Assembly (NCBI RefSeq): GCF_003234445.2
Contig: NZ_CP126269.1
Coordinates: forward strand, 3,534,001 to 3,598,000
DNA from: Curtobacterium sp. MCLR17_036
GTDB taxonomy: Bacteria > Actinomycetota > Actinomycetes > Actinomycetales > Microbacteriaceae
Reading direction: 5' to 3'
DNA length: 64,000 nucleotides
Shown: positions 15,874 to 23,923 of the stretch, piece after piece
Position numbering within the stretch: the first letter of the stretch is position 1
Layout: the number at the start of each line of letters is the position of its first letter
Notes under the pieces: model-generated
What the model saw: only the letters and a program-made list of their open reading frames with translations
Told to the model about the DNA's origin: nothing
Database searches by the model: none
Made by a program: the position numbers and the translations under genes

Positions 15874-16873
15874 CGTGCGGTGTCGTGAGCGCCGCGATGA
15901 GGGCGAGGTACACGCCGAGGTCGGCGCGACGCAGCACGACCGCGAGCACGACGAGCATCGCGACGGCGATCGCGGTGATCGGCCACGCCTGTCGCATGAA
16001 CCGCAGGAACGGCGCAGCCAGCCGGCCGTGGTGCAGGTCCTCCGCCGAGGCGCCGTCCGTCAGCTCGAGCCGCACGATGTGCCGCACCGAGTGCCAGAGG
16101 GTGAAGTAGAGGCCGACCGCCAGGACCGGTGGGACGGTCGCGAAGAACACCAGGAGCACGACGTACTCGGCGCCCTGGCGCCACAGCGAGCCGCCGGCCC
16201 GGTGCACGACGACCAGGTGCAGTGCGACGAGGGCGAGGACGAACGCCGCCCCCGCGAGCCGGGCCCCGGCGGGCAGTCCGGCGTCCGCGGCACCGGCGGC
16301 CGTGCCGCCACCGAGCGCGGCGGTGGTGCCGGTCACGACGAGCAGGGCGGCGGCGGGCTGCGCGACGAACGGCACGAGCATCGGCAGCGCGCCCCGCACC
16401 GCGACGGTCAGGCCCGCACCGAGCCGTCCTGCGGCACCGTCGTCGAGCAGGCGGTCGACGAACAGGTCGCCCTGCCCCCAGTGGAACCAGGTGACGGCGA
16501 TGAAGGCGAGGAAGCCGGCCAGGGGCGCGGCGGCCCAGAGCGCCGCGGTGGCGGTGCCGACCACCAGGTAGAGCACGACCACGAGCACGACGGACGTCCA
16601 CGTGCTCGTCCCCGGACGCAGCCGGGCGGGCACGAGGTGGTCGAGGGCGCCGTGCGGGAGCCCGAACACGAGGATGCTGGCCGCGAACGGGACGAGCTGC
16701 ACCGCCATCGGGATCGGTGCACCGGCCAGGTGCACGACGGCGCACACCGCCGCGACGACGACCAGCGCGACGGTGACGGGGGCGAGGACCCGGTCGGCCA
16801 CCCACATCCGGAGCGCGGGAGCGACCTCGGACGTGCTCGTGGGTGCCGGGTCGGCCCGGACGAGCGCGGTCAT
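15827..16873 (-). CDS. blh: Brp/Blh beta-carotene 15,15'-dioxygenase
   Basis: A 348-residue membrane enzyme of the Brp/Blh family, which cleaves beta-carotene into two retinals. The metal-binding histidines are visible in FGLPHGALDHLVP, TWFHWGQGDL and LYFTLWHSVRHIVRLE, spread over about eight membrane helices as usual. Its ATG overlaps the crtY stop by four bases, so the two are translationally coupled. The product supplies the chromophore of the rhodopsin encoded upstream in the same operon. The last codons are duplicated at 10824-10870. Confidence 0.93.
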   Translation of the reverse strand: MTALVRADPAPTSTSEVAPALRMWVADRVLAPVTVALVVVAAVCAVVHLAGAPIPMAVQLVPFAASILVFGLPHGALDHLVPARLRPGTSTWTSVVLVVVLYLVVGTATAALWAAAPLAGFLAFIAVTWFHWGQGDLFVDRLLDDGAAGRLGAGLTVAVRGALPMLVPFVAQPAAALLVVTGTTAALGGGTAAGAADAGLPAGARLAGAAFVLALVALHLVVVHRAGGSLWRQGAEYVVLLVFFATVPPVLAVGLYFTLWHSVRHIVRLELTDGASAEDLHHGRLAAPFLRFMRQAWPITAIAVAMLVVLAVVLRRADLGVYLALIAALTTPHAVVVTWMDRVQRTWR

Positions 16874-18204
16874 GCCGGCCGCCGGGAGTGGTGCCGCATG
16901 TTCCGCGGGTGCGTGTCCCGCTGCCCGAGCCGGACGAGCGCATCGGCGAGCGTGCGGACGAGTGCCGCCAGGAACGGGCGCTTCTGCAGCGCGAGGACGA
17001 TGCGGATGTCGTCGACCGTGGTGGACCGCTCGCTCATGAAGCGGACGACGAGCGGCCCGGGCAGTGCGAGGAGCCGTCGGAACGCCTCGGCCGCCTGCTC
17101 GGGGCGGTCGCGCAGGAACCGCAGGAACACGGCGTCGAGGAACCGCGTGCGCGGGTGGTCCCGGAGCGCCGGGACGGGGGTGCCGGCAACGAGGTGACGG
17201 GCGACGGCGACGCTGTGGCGGTTGCTGCGGGCGAACCCGTAGCCGCTGCTGGGCCGGGTGGTCCCGACGACCGTCTCGAGCCGGTCGACCCCCGCGGGGT
17301 GCCACCGGTCGTCGTGCCGGCCGGTCAGGTCCGCAGGGGGCACGTCGGTCATGGGGATGCACCCGGACTCCTCGTCGGCGGCCCGCCACTCCCCCGGGTC
17401 GAGCCCCCAGCGCCGGCCGACGTACTCGGCGATCGCGGCACGGTGGTCGAGCGGGTCGGCCGGGTCCGGGGTGAACACGGTCGACTCGACGAGTGCCCGG
17501 GTGGTGGACACGGGCAGGACGTAGACGAAGCGGACCGGGCCACCGGGCCGCTGCCCGGTGAAGTCCATGAGCGTGACGGTCGTCGGGTCGAAGACGGGGC
17601 GGTCGGTGTCGATCCACTGACCGACGAACCGCTGGTGCAGCAGGACCCGTCCCGCCGGCACGACCTCGGGGCACCGCGGCCCGCGGGCGTCGAGGACGGT
17701 GACGGACCGGACCGACCCGGAACGGGTGTGCACCGTCCTGGTGTCGGCGTCGCCGGAGATCGAGGTGGCGGGCGTGCCGTCGACGACCGTGACGTTCCCG
17801 GAACGGGCCAGCCGTCGCTCGGCCGCGGCTCGGCGGTCCGCGCCGCGGACGAGCACGTAGGGGTGGTCCGGATCGGTCCCGGTGCTGGTGCCGCGGTCGG
17901 TCCGCACGTCCCAGCGGTCCCACGACGCCGACCGGGCCTCGGGCAGCGGGTCGCTGCCGTCGTCCCACGAGCACCACGACCGGGGGTCGTCGCCGGTCCG
18001 GCCCTCGAGGACGAGCACCGAGGGCGAGCCCGGCAGCGCGGCCAGCTGTGCCGCGGTGGCCAGACCGGAGCACCCGCCGCCGACGATCGTCACGTCGACG
18101 GTCGCCGGCAGCTGGGCCCGGGACGGGCCGGGGGCCGGAGCGCTGCGCGCTCCGACCCCCGGGTCCACCGCGACGTGTCGGTCAGTGGCGACCAAGGTGC
18201 TCAC
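16870..18204 (-). CDS. crtY: Lycopene beta-cyclase CrtY
   Basis: A 444-residue flavoprotein of the CrtY type that closes the rings of lycopene to give beta-carotene. The N-terminal dinucleotide site is VTIVGGGCSGLATAAQL (about 37-53). The middle has FVGQWIDTD, LMDFTGQ and FVYVLPVSTTRALVESTVF, and the PSSGYGFARS block typical of the family lies near residue 290. The GTG start at 18204 sits inside the rhodopsin 3' end (23-base overlap). The N-terminal 35 residues are an unusual Ala/Pro-rich extension. The upstream crtE, crtB and crtI genes are not in this window, so lycopene must come from elsewhere. Confidence 0.92.
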   Translation of the reverse strand: MSTLVATDRHVAVDPGVGARSAPAPGPSRAQLPATVDVTIVGGGCSGLATAAQLAALPGSPSVLVLEGRTGDDPRSWCSWDDGSDPLPEARSASWDRWDVRTDRGTSTGTDPDHPYVLVRGADRRAAAERRLARSGNVTVVDGTPATSISGDADTRTVHTRSGSVRSVTVLDARGPRCPEVVPAGRVLLHQRFVGQWIDTDRPVFDPTTVTLMDFTGQRPGGPVRFVYVLPVSTTRALVESTVFTPDPADPLDHRAAIAEYVGRRWGLDPGEWRAADEESGCIPMTDVPPADLTGRHDDRWHPAGVDRLETVVGTTRPSSGYGFARSNRHSVAVARHLVAGTPVPALRDHPRTRFLDAVFLRFLRDRPEQAAEAFRRLLALPGPLVVRFMSERSTTVDDIRIVLALQKRPFLAALVRTLADALVRLGQRDTHPRNMRHHSRRPA

Positions 18205-19102
18205 CGGCAGCGCTGCCGGAGTGCTGCGTGTGGTGGACCGTGGCGGTGTTCGGGATGGTGCCGTCCGAGAGCTTCTCGGACGAGATCCAGAGCGCCTCGG
18301 GCAGGGTGTCGACCCCGGCGCGGACGTCCTCGGCCGAGCGGAGCTTGGCGATCTTGTGGATCATCGAGCCGAAGCCGACCTTCGCGACGATGTCCGCGGC
18401 CGACAGGATGACCTGCATCCAGGTGATGACGGCGCCGCCGTGGCCCCAGCCCTGCAGGCCGAAGACGATCGGGTAGGCCAGCCACGTGACGATGAGCAGG
18501 ATGCCGGTGTTGCGGAGCGTCCCCGCCGCCTCGGTGCCCCGGAGGTCGCGGCCGCCCTTGACGACGACGTAGACCACGAGCACGTACAGGACGACCATGA
18601 AGATGCCGGAGATGATGCCCCAGAGCCACAGGGCGCCGGTGTTCGTGCCCGAGTCGATGACGACGCCGCCGATGAAGCCGGTGCTGATCATCAGGAACGC
18701 GGCGGCGATGCCGACGGCGCGCAGGCGGCGGGCCGCGGCGCCGACGAGGGTCGCGACGGCGAGGAGCTCGATGACGAGCAGCGGGACGGTGACGGTCCAG
18801 TCGAAGTACCGCGGGGCCCACGACAGGATCGCGTTGGCGTTCGGGACCCACGAGTCGCCCTTGCGCTCGTAGCCGAGCGCGAACTCGATGACCAGCAGCA
18901 CGTAGGACAGGAAGGCGATGCCGGTGATGCACATGCCGGCGTAGACGCCGGACCGGAACCGGCCGGTGATCTCGTTCGTCGACACCCACGACTTCACGAA
19001 GAACGCGAAGAGGGCGAGGCCGGCGACGGAGAGTGCGTAGACGATGATCGAGTGCTCGGCGAGCGACAGGGTCGCGTTCCACGGAGCGAGTGCATCGGGC
19101 AT
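18182..19102 (-). CDS. Type-1 rhodopsin, DTE-type light-driven proton pump
   Basis: A 306-residue seven-helix microbial rhodopsin. Helix C reads RYFDWTVTVPLLVIE, giving acceptor Asp101, Thr105 and donor Glu112: the DTE motif of proteorhodopsin and xanthorhodopsin-like outward proton pumps. The retinal lysine is Lys241 in SAADIVAKVGFG, with counter-ion Asp237. Leu109 occupies the spectral tuning position and suggests green absorption. The helix B histidine that pairs with the acceptor in proteorhodopsin appears as Ser66 (GIAFLSY). Gly162 in LWGIISG aligns with the glycine that leaves room for a carotenoid antenna in xanthorhodopsin. The C-terminal tail of about 55 residues is soluble. ATG at 19102 has GGAAGGACC upstream. 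Confidence 0.95.
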   Translation of the reverse strand: MPDALAPWNATLSLAEHSIIVYALSVAGLALFAFFVKSWVSTNEITGRFRSGVYAGMCITGIAFLSYVLLVIEFALGYERKGDSWVPNANAILSWAPRYFDWTVTVPLLVIELLAVATLVGAAARRLRAVGIAAAFLMISTGFIGGVVIDSGTNTGALWLWGIISGIFMVVLYVLVVYVVVKGGRDLRGTEAAGTLRNTGILLIVTWLAYPIVFGLQGWGHGGAVITWMQVILSAADIVAKVGFGSMIHKIAKLRSAEDVRAGVDTLPEALWISSEKLSDGTIPNTATVHHTQHSGSAAGEHLGRH

Positions 19103-19264
19103 GTGGGGGTCCTTCCAGGTGTGAGCATGCGGCGATCGAGCTGTCCGCCGAGGAGAACGTGCTCCCGCCCGGATCGACCGATTTCCAGGTACGGCTGCGA
19201 ACGGGGTACGAACGCGTCCGTAACGTGACAGCACCGAGCGAACGCCCGAGCTCGACGAGTCGTC

Positions 19265-19280
19265 TCACCCCCAGGGGTGA
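19265..19280. promoter_or_regulatory. Perfect palindrome in rhodopsin/regulator intergenic region
   Basis: TCACCCCCAGGGGTGA: 7-bp perfect arms around CA, ending 17 bases before the ATG of the divergent response regulator gene. The position suggests autoregulation by that NarL-type protein. Control of the rhodopsin promoter (start 19102) is possible but it lies 160 bases away. Confidence 0.6.
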
Positions 19281-19297
19281 AACAGGGAGGATCCACC

Positions 19298-19939
19298 ATG
19301 CCGGAGCGCATCCGCGTCGCGCTCGTCAACGACTACGAGCTCGTCCTGCGCGGGCTCGCCGACATGCTCGCGCCGTTCGCCGACCGGCTCGAGATCGTGC
19401 AGCTCGACGCCCGTGAGCGGGTCTCGGTGAACGTCGACGTCGCGCTCTACGACACGTTCGCGCAGCCGGAGCCCGACGACGAGGACGTGTCCCGCCTCGT
19501 GACGAACCCGAAGATCCGCACCGTCGCCGTCTTCACCTGGAAGATGGACGAATCCCTGATCAGAGCCGCAACCTGCCGGGGCGCCACCGGGTACTTCGCG
19601 AAGAGCATCTCGGGCGCGGAGCTCGCCGACGGCCTGCTGCGCGTGGCCGCTGGCGAGTCGGTGATCGGGTCGCCGAGGCGACGCGTGCCGAGCGGCCCCG
19701 GCGTCGACTGGCCCGGTCGGGAGCACGGCGTCTCGGACCGGCAGTCCGAGATCCTCGCCCTCATCACGCAGGGCAAGCGCAACGCCGAGATCGCCGAACT
19801 GGTCCACCTGAGCCCGAACACGGTGAAGACCCACATCCGCACGCTCTACAGCAAGATCGGCGCCGTGAACCGGGTCGACGCGGTCCTGTGGGGATCCGAA
19901 CACGGCTTCCGGCCGGACCACCGAAGCATCGACCGCTGA
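19298..19939 (+). CDS. NarL-type response regulator divergent from rhodopsin
   Basis: A 213-residue protein with a receiver domain (acidic NDYE, phosphoacceptor Asp52 in VALYDTF, Lys in YFAKS) and a LuxR helix-turn-helix (VSDRQSEILALITQGKRNAEIAELV, SPNTVKTHI). ATG at 19298 has GGGAGG at 19285-19290. No sensor kinase is adjacent, so it is an orphan. Its position opposite the rhodopsin-crtY-blh operon makes it the candidate regulator of light-harvesting genes. Confidence 0.9.
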   Translation: MPERIRVALVNDYELVLRGLADMLAPFADRLEIVQLDARERVSVNVDVALYDTFAQPEPDDEDVSRLVTNPKIRTVAVFTWKMDESLIRAATCRGATGYFAKSISGAELADGLLRVAAGESVIGSPRRRVPSGPGVDWPGREHGVSDRQSEILALITQGKRNAEIAELVHLSPNTVKTHIRTLYSKIGAVNRVDAVLWGSEHGFRPDHRSIDR

Positions 19940-19980
19940 GCGGCCGGAAAGCGCACAGACCGACCACCGGGCAGCGGACG

Positions 19981-20583
19981 TCAGGTCGGATCGGCACCCA
20001 GGGTGAGCGCCCGCTCGAACGCCGCACGCGTGTCGTCAACCAGGCGTTCCGGGCGGCCCGACAATGCCCGGGCGGTGGCGGAGCAGGCCAGGGCGATCTG
20101 CCCGGCGAAGCGCGCCGTCGGCTCGTCCCAGCCGCCGTCCACCAGGAGGGCGCTCAACCGCTCGGCGACGAGCTGTGCCTTCGCGGCACTGCGCCCCCGG
20201 AGCTCGGTGCTCGCCGCGACGAGCCGTTCGTGCCGGGCGAAGTCCTCGGGGTCCTCGGTGACGTGGGCGCAGAGACGCAGCACCAGGGGCTGCAGCGCTG
20301 CGACCGCGCTCCGCGCCGACCGGTCACCGGGGTCCACGTCGCCCAGGTGCTCCGCGGTGAGGGCCTCGAGCAGCGACTGCTCGCGGGCGAACACGACCTC
20401 CTGCTTGTCGCCGAAGTGGCGGAAGAACGTGGTCCGCCCGACCTCGGCCCGCTCGGCGATGTCGGACACCGACACGTCCGCGAAGCCGCGCTCGGCGAAC
20501 AGCTCGCCCGCGGCACGCACGATGCGGTCCCGGGCGGCACGCTGCTTGCGCTCGATGAGCGGGGGCGTCTGAGGCACCTGCAC
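19981..20583 (-). CDS. TetR/AcrR family regulator
   Basis: A 200-residue TetR protein. The DNA-binding domain spans about 15-65 (IVRAAGELFAERGFADVSVSDIAERAEVGRTTFFRHFGDK). The GTG start at 20583 is chosen, with a second GTG two codons later. It is divergent from the SnoaL-like gene at 20687, with the GGTACTGAGTACC dyad between, so it probably represses both. Confidence 0.88.
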   Translation of the reverse strand: MQVPQTPPLIERKQRAARDRIVRAAGELFAERGFADVSVSDIAERAEVGRTTFFRHFGDKQEVVFAREQSLLEALTAEHLGDVDPGDRSARSAVAALQPLVLRLCAHVTEDPEDFARHERLVAASTELRGRSAAKAQLVAERLSALLVDGGWDEPTARFAGQIALACSATARALSGRPERLVDDTRAAFERALTLGADPT

Positions 20584-20626
20584 AGGCTACCGCCCACCGC
20601 GAGTACAGAGGTATTGCGTTCCGTTT

Positions 20627-20639
20627 GGTACTGAGTACC
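20627..20639. promoter_or_regulatory. Operator dyad GGTAC-TGA-GTACC
   Basis: A 13-bp perfect palindrome with a 3-base centre in the intergenic region between the divergent TetR (start 20583) and SnoaL-like (start 20687) genes. It is the best operator candidate there. Confidence 0.55.
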
Positions 20640-20686
20640 ATCAGCCGTGACGGTCACCGCGGCCGTCGGACGGAAGGACGAACGAC

Positions 20687-21121
20687 ATGGCTGTGCACAC
20701 GGACGACGACAGGCTCACGGAAACCGACGACCACGTGGCGATCGGCGAGGTGCTGGCCCTGGTGGGCCACGTCTTCGACGACGGCAGGCTCGACGAGATC
20801 GGGTCCGTCTTCACCACGGACGTCGTGTACGACATGAGCGCGCTCGGCATGCCGGTCATCACCGGGATCGACGGCGCACGGGCCGCAGCAGGCGCGATGG
20901 CCGAGCACGGCCCGGTCGCGCACCTCGTCACGAACGTGGTCGTCGCCGGCCGGAGCGGCGACGAGGCGACCGTCGACTCGAAGGGGCTCATGCTCATGCC
21001 CGACGGATCGGTGACCGCCGTCGTGAACCACGACGTCGTGCGCCGCGAGCCCGATGGCTGGCGGATCGCCGAGCGGCGGATCGTCCCCGCCCGAGCCGCC
21101 CGAGCCGAGGACGCCGCCTGA
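20687..21121 (+). CDS. SnoaL-like/NTF2-family protein
   Basis: A 144-residue protein of the NTF2 fold. It begins with the usual helix (IGEVLALVGHVFDDGRLDEIGSVFTTDVVYDMS) and continues with curved-sheet strands (HLVTNVVVAG, GLMLMPDGSVTAVVNHDVVRREPDGWRIAERRI). Members are small isomerases, hydrolases or ligand binders; no catalytic set can be assigned. The ATG has GGAAGGACG upstream. It is probably controlled by the divergent TetR. A 15-base repeat covering its stop codon is duplicated immediately after it. Confidence 0.8.
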   Translation: MAVHTDDDRLTETDDHVAIGEVLALVGHVFDDGRLDEIGSVFTTDVVYDMSALGMPVITGIDGARAAAGAMAEHGPVAHLVTNVVVAGRSGDEATVDSKGLMLMPDGSVTAVVNHDVVRREPDGWRIAERRIVPARAARAEDAA

Positions 21122-21142
21122 ACGACGAGGACGCCGCCTGAG

Positions 21143-21181
21143 CGCCGAGGGCCCTGCTGCACGAGCGGCAGGCCCTCGGCG
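21143..21181. terminator. Bidirectional terminator hairpin
   Basis: Perfect 11-bp arms CGCCGAGGGCC (21143-21153) and GGCCCTCGGCG (21171-21181) around a 17-base loop, between the convergent SnoaL-like and SDR genes. It is unrelated in sequence to the repeated hairpin family. Confidence 0.75.
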
Positions 21182-21189
21182 CGACTGGT

Positions 21190-21975
21190 TCAGACCAGGT
21201 CGGGTCGGCGGATGCTCTCCGCACCGCCGTCGATGAACACGACCTGACCGGTGACGTGCGTGTTCTCGGCACCGGCGAGCCACGCCAGGAGCGCTGCCGG
21301 GGCGGTGGGCGGTGCGGCCGGGCCGTTGAGCGGCGACGGCGCCCCGGCGTCGAGCGCGGCGCGTCCCTCTGCGGTCTGCAGGGCACCGGCGGTCATCGGC
21401 GTCTCGATCACCCCGGGAGCGATGGCGTTGAGCGCGATGCCGGCTCCGGCCCACTCCGGGTCCTTCGCGTGGTGCCGCACCCACTGGGCGATCGCCTTCT
21501 TCGTGGTGGAGTAGATCGCGCTCGACCCGGCGGCGTTCGTGGCGGTCCCGATGCGCTCGGCCTCGGCGCGGGCCCCCGGTTCGTCGGCGGCGAGCAGGCG
21601 CTCGTACAGCCCCTCGTCGACCTCCTCGAGTGCGGCGAGTGACGCGACGACGACCGCACGCGGGGCGTCGGAACCGGCGAGGAGCGGCCGGAGCCCCTCG
21701 AGCGTGGCGATCGCGCCGAAGTAGTTCACCCCGACGGTGACGGGGCTCGCCGCCACCAGGCCGGCGACGGCGACGACCGCGTCGATCCGCCCGCCCGAAC
21801 GCTGTGCGACGTCGTGGACGAGGGCGGTGCGCCCCTCGGCGGTGCTGAGGTCGGCGACGACGTCGGCGTCCTTGACGTCGACGCCGATCACCTCGTGCCC
21901 GTCCGCGCGGAGGCGCTCCGCCGTCGCCTTGCCGATGCCGGACGCGGTGCCGGTGACCACGTAGGTCCTGCTCAT
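21190..21975 (-). CDS. SDR family oxidoreductase
   Basis: A 261-residue short-chain dehydrogenase. The nucleotide site is TGTASGIG (8-15), the cofactor-specificity Asp is in VIGVDVKD, and the catalytic Tyr-Lys pair is in SAIYSTTKKA. The arrangement, with an insertion after ASLAALEEVDEG and a C-terminal TGQVVFIDGG, resembles 3-alpha-hydroxysteroid dehydrogenase/carbonyl reductase-like SDRs. The substrate is unknown. ATG start at 21975. It may be controlled by the TetR gene upstream on the same strand. Confidence 0.88.
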   Translation of the reverse strand: MSRTYVVTGTASGIGKATAERLRADGHEVIGVDVKDADVVADLSTAEGRTALVHDVAQRSGGRIDAVVAVAGLVAASPVTVGVNYFGAIATLEGLRPLLAGSDAPRAVVVASLAALEEVDEGLYERLLAADEPGARAEAERIGTATNAAGSSAIYSTTKKAIAQWVRHHAKDPEWAGAGIALNAIAPGVIETPMTAGALQTAEGRAALDAGAPSPLNGPAAPPTAPAALLAWLAGAENTHVTGQVVFIDGGAESIRRPDLV

Positions 21976-22055
21976 GGTGTTCCTTCCGTCTTCTTCGACG
22001 TCGGCGCGTCACGTGACGCGCGAGCTCCGCTCGGGTGGCGGAGAAGTCCTGCGGC

Positions 22056-22658
22056 TCAGTCGGGACCGACCAGCCAGTCCGGCATCACGGCGAGCAGCCG
22101 TGCGACGATGCGCTCCTGCTGCGCCGGGGCGTCCGCTCGGAGCCACGTCGTCAGCAACGCGACCGCGCCGCCGGCGATGAACCGCGCGGTGTCCGACCGG
22201 TCGAGCCCGGCCGGCACGCGGTCACCGAGCGCCTCCATGGTGGATGCGACCTGGTCCGCGTAGGCCGCCACGACGGTCTCGTGGACGCGGCCCGACAACC
22301 GCCAGTCGAGCGAGGCCCGGTAGAACGGGTACCGCGCCGCCAGGTGTTCGACGAGACGGCGGTTCGACGCCAGCGCCAACCGCCGTCGGTCGTCGCCGGC
22401 GGCAGCGGCCCGCCCGCGCAGGTCGTCGAGGCCGATCTCGCGGAACGCGTCGACGAGCATCGCCACCGCGAGTTCGTCGAGGTCCGAGAACTGGGCGTAG
22501 AACGCGCTCCGGCTCACGCCCGCAGCGCGCACGACGGCGTTGACGGACACCTCGGCGGTGTGGTCCTCGGCGACGAGGTGTTCGGTCGCGGCGATGATCG
22601 CCGCGCGCGTCCGCGCGGGGCGGGGATCGGCCGCGCGGGTCGGGAGGCTTCGCTGCAC
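22056..22658 (-). CDS. TetR/AcrR family regulator
   Basis: A 200-residue TetR protein with helix-turn-helix AAIIAATEHLVAEDHTAEVSVNAVVRAAGVSRSAFYAQFSD at about 20-60. The GTG at 22658 is chosen; further upstream the frame is not TetR-like. It lies 80 bases upstream of the SDR gene at 21975 on the same strand and behind a strong 24-bp operator, so it is probably autoregulated and controls the SDR. Confidence 0.87.
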   Translation of the reverse strand: MQRSLPTRAADPRPARTRAAIIAATEHLVAEDHTAEVSVNAVVRAAGVSRSAFYAQFSDLDELAVAMLVDAFREIGLDDLRGRAAAAGDDRRRLALASNRRLVEHLAARYPFYRASLDWRLSGRVHETVVAAYADQVASTMEALGDRVPAGLDRSDTARFIAGGAVALLTTWLRADAPAQQERIVARLLAVMPDWLVGPD

Positions 22659-22675
22659 GGGCGCCAGCCTACGAC

Positions 22676-22699
22676 TTTTCCGGTCACCTGTCCGGAAAA
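22676..22699. promoter_or_regulatory. TetR operator TTTTCCGG-N8-CCGGAAAA
   Basis: A perfect inverted repeat with 8-bp arms and an 8-bp centre (TCACCTGT), immediately upstream of the TetR start at 22658. The AT-rich outer arms stand out in this GC-rich region. Confidence 0.75.
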
Positions 22700-22728
22700 T
22701 GCTTGCAGCGGCCGACGGGACCACGGAC

Positions 22729-22770
22729 GGACGGGAGGCGCGGTGCCAGCTGGCACCGGGCCTCCCGTCC
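22729..22770. terminator. Hairpin repeat 4
   Basis: Arms GGACGGGAGGC (22729-22739) and GCCTCCCGTCC (22760-22770), plus a perfect inner palindrome CGGTGCCAG/CTGGCACCG. Only one position of the 42 bases fails to pair. It lies just beyond the stop of the truncated sigma factor gene (22780). Confidence 0.7.
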
Positions 22771-22779
22771 GCCGGGTGG

Positions 22780-23184
22780 TCACGATCGCGACCCGGTCGC
22801 CGATCGGGGGCGGTCGTCCACCGGGGTGACGCGCAGGGCGACGCTGGCGTCCTCGAGGCGCTCGGGCACGGCGACCCGGGACATCGCCCGGTCCGCCCGC
22901 CGCTGCGAGCGCCAGTGCCGGTGCAGCAGGTTCGACGCGATGTCGAACAGCCACGGCAGCGGCTCCTGCCGGTCCGGGTCGAACGACCCCCACCGGACGA
23001 GCGCCGTCACGAACGTCTCGCCGAGGATGTCCTCGGCGCTCTGCAGGTCGGTCCGACGCGCGAGGTAGAGCAGGATGCGTCGACCGTGCTCGTCGAACAG
23101 TCGACCGAGCTCCGCGGCTCCTGGTGGGGGGGGGTTCTCGGTGGTCACAGTTGGTGTTGCGCGGTCCTGGGTGGAGAGTTCCAT
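22780..23184 (-). pseudogene. ECF sigma factor, region 4 missing
   Basis: A 134-residue frame that contains a good sigma-70 region 2 (LGRLFDEHGRRILLYLARRT, AEDILGETFVTALVRWGSFD, PWLFDIASNLLHRHWRSQRR). It then stops after about 30 non-conserved residues, with no region 4, the part that binds the -35 element. Normal ECF factors are about 170-200 residues. The truncation falls 10 bases from hairpin repeat 4, which may mark the rearrangement. ATG at 23184 is tentative. It is probably non-functional, though a region-2-only protein cannot be excluded. Confidence 0.65.
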
Positions 23185-23236
23185 CTTCGCCGCGGCGGGG
23201 CGTGTCCGGGCGCGCGGGTCAGGAGGTCGGAGCCGA

Positions 23237-23255
23237 TGTGGCAGTTTCTGCCACA
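23237..23255. promoter_or_regulatory. TetR operator TGTGGCAG-TTT-CTGCCACA
   Basis: A perfect 19-bp palindrome with 8-bp arms, 14 bases upstream of the ATG at 23269. If translation instead begins at the ATG at 23236, the operator would lie inside the first codons. Either way it is placed to block transcription of the TetR/SDR unit. Confidence 0.75.
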
Positions 23256-23268
23256 GGCGAGTAGCGTG

Positions 23269-23853
23269 ATGATCGTGCACGACGACGTCCTCCCACCGCT
23301 CGAAGCGTCGCGCCTGCGTGCGTCGGAACGCTGCGCCGAGCTGTTCACCGACCGCCGGAGCGTCGACCTCACGGTCGCGGAGATCGCCGAGGCGATCGGG
23401 ATCTCGCAGCGCACGTTCCACCGGTACTTCCCGATCAAGGCGGACTCGGTCAGCCCCCTGTTCGACTGGACGACCCGTCGGTTCAACGCCGCGGTCGCCG
23501 GGACAAGCACGTCCGTCGACGTCCGCGACGTCCTGCAGGGGGCCTTCGCGGCGTCGCTCGGCGGCAGCGTCCGCGAGCGCACGGCAGCGCTCTTCCCCCT
23601 GGTCTTCCGCGACGCCGAGATGTGGTCCGTGTTCCTGCGGAAGGTGCACGACGGCGAGCGCTCGCTCGCACCCGTCCTCGCACCGCACCTCGGGCTGGAG
23701 CCCGACACCTCCCCCGCTCGCGCTGCCGCAGCCGCCGTCGCCAGTTCGACCCGGATCGCACTCGAGTCGATGGTCACGACCGGAGCCGACCCCGAGGCGG
23801 TCTACCTGCAGACGATCGACGCCTTCGCGTCAGGAGCCATCCGCCGACGATGA
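23269..23853 (+). CDS. TetR/AcrR family regulator
   Basis: A 194-residue TetR protein: helix-turn-helix ASERCAELFTDRRSVDLTVAEIAEAIGISQRTFHRYFPIK, then a helical ligand domain. Start choice is open. ATG 23269 gives a normal-length N-terminus and leaves the operator in the promoter, implying a leaderless mRNA; ATG 23236 has a perfect AGGAGG 9 bases upstream but would put the operator in coding sequence. It precedes the SDR gene at 23924 on the same strand and probably regulates it. Confidence 0.87.
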   Translation: MIVHDDVLPPLEASRLRASERCAELFTDRRSVDLTVAEIAEAIGISQRTFHRYFPIKADSVSPLFDWTTRRFNAAVAGTSTSVDVRDVLQGAFAASLGGSVRERTAALFPLVFRDAEMWSVFLRKVHDGERSLAPVLAPHLGLEPDTSPARAAAAAVASSTRIALESMVTTGADPEAVYLQTIDAFASGAIRRR

Positions 23854-23923
23854 CGGATCGCGCCGTCGGACCGGCCCCACGACGGCGCGCAGACACGAGG
23901 GCCAGGACAACGAGGGAACAACC

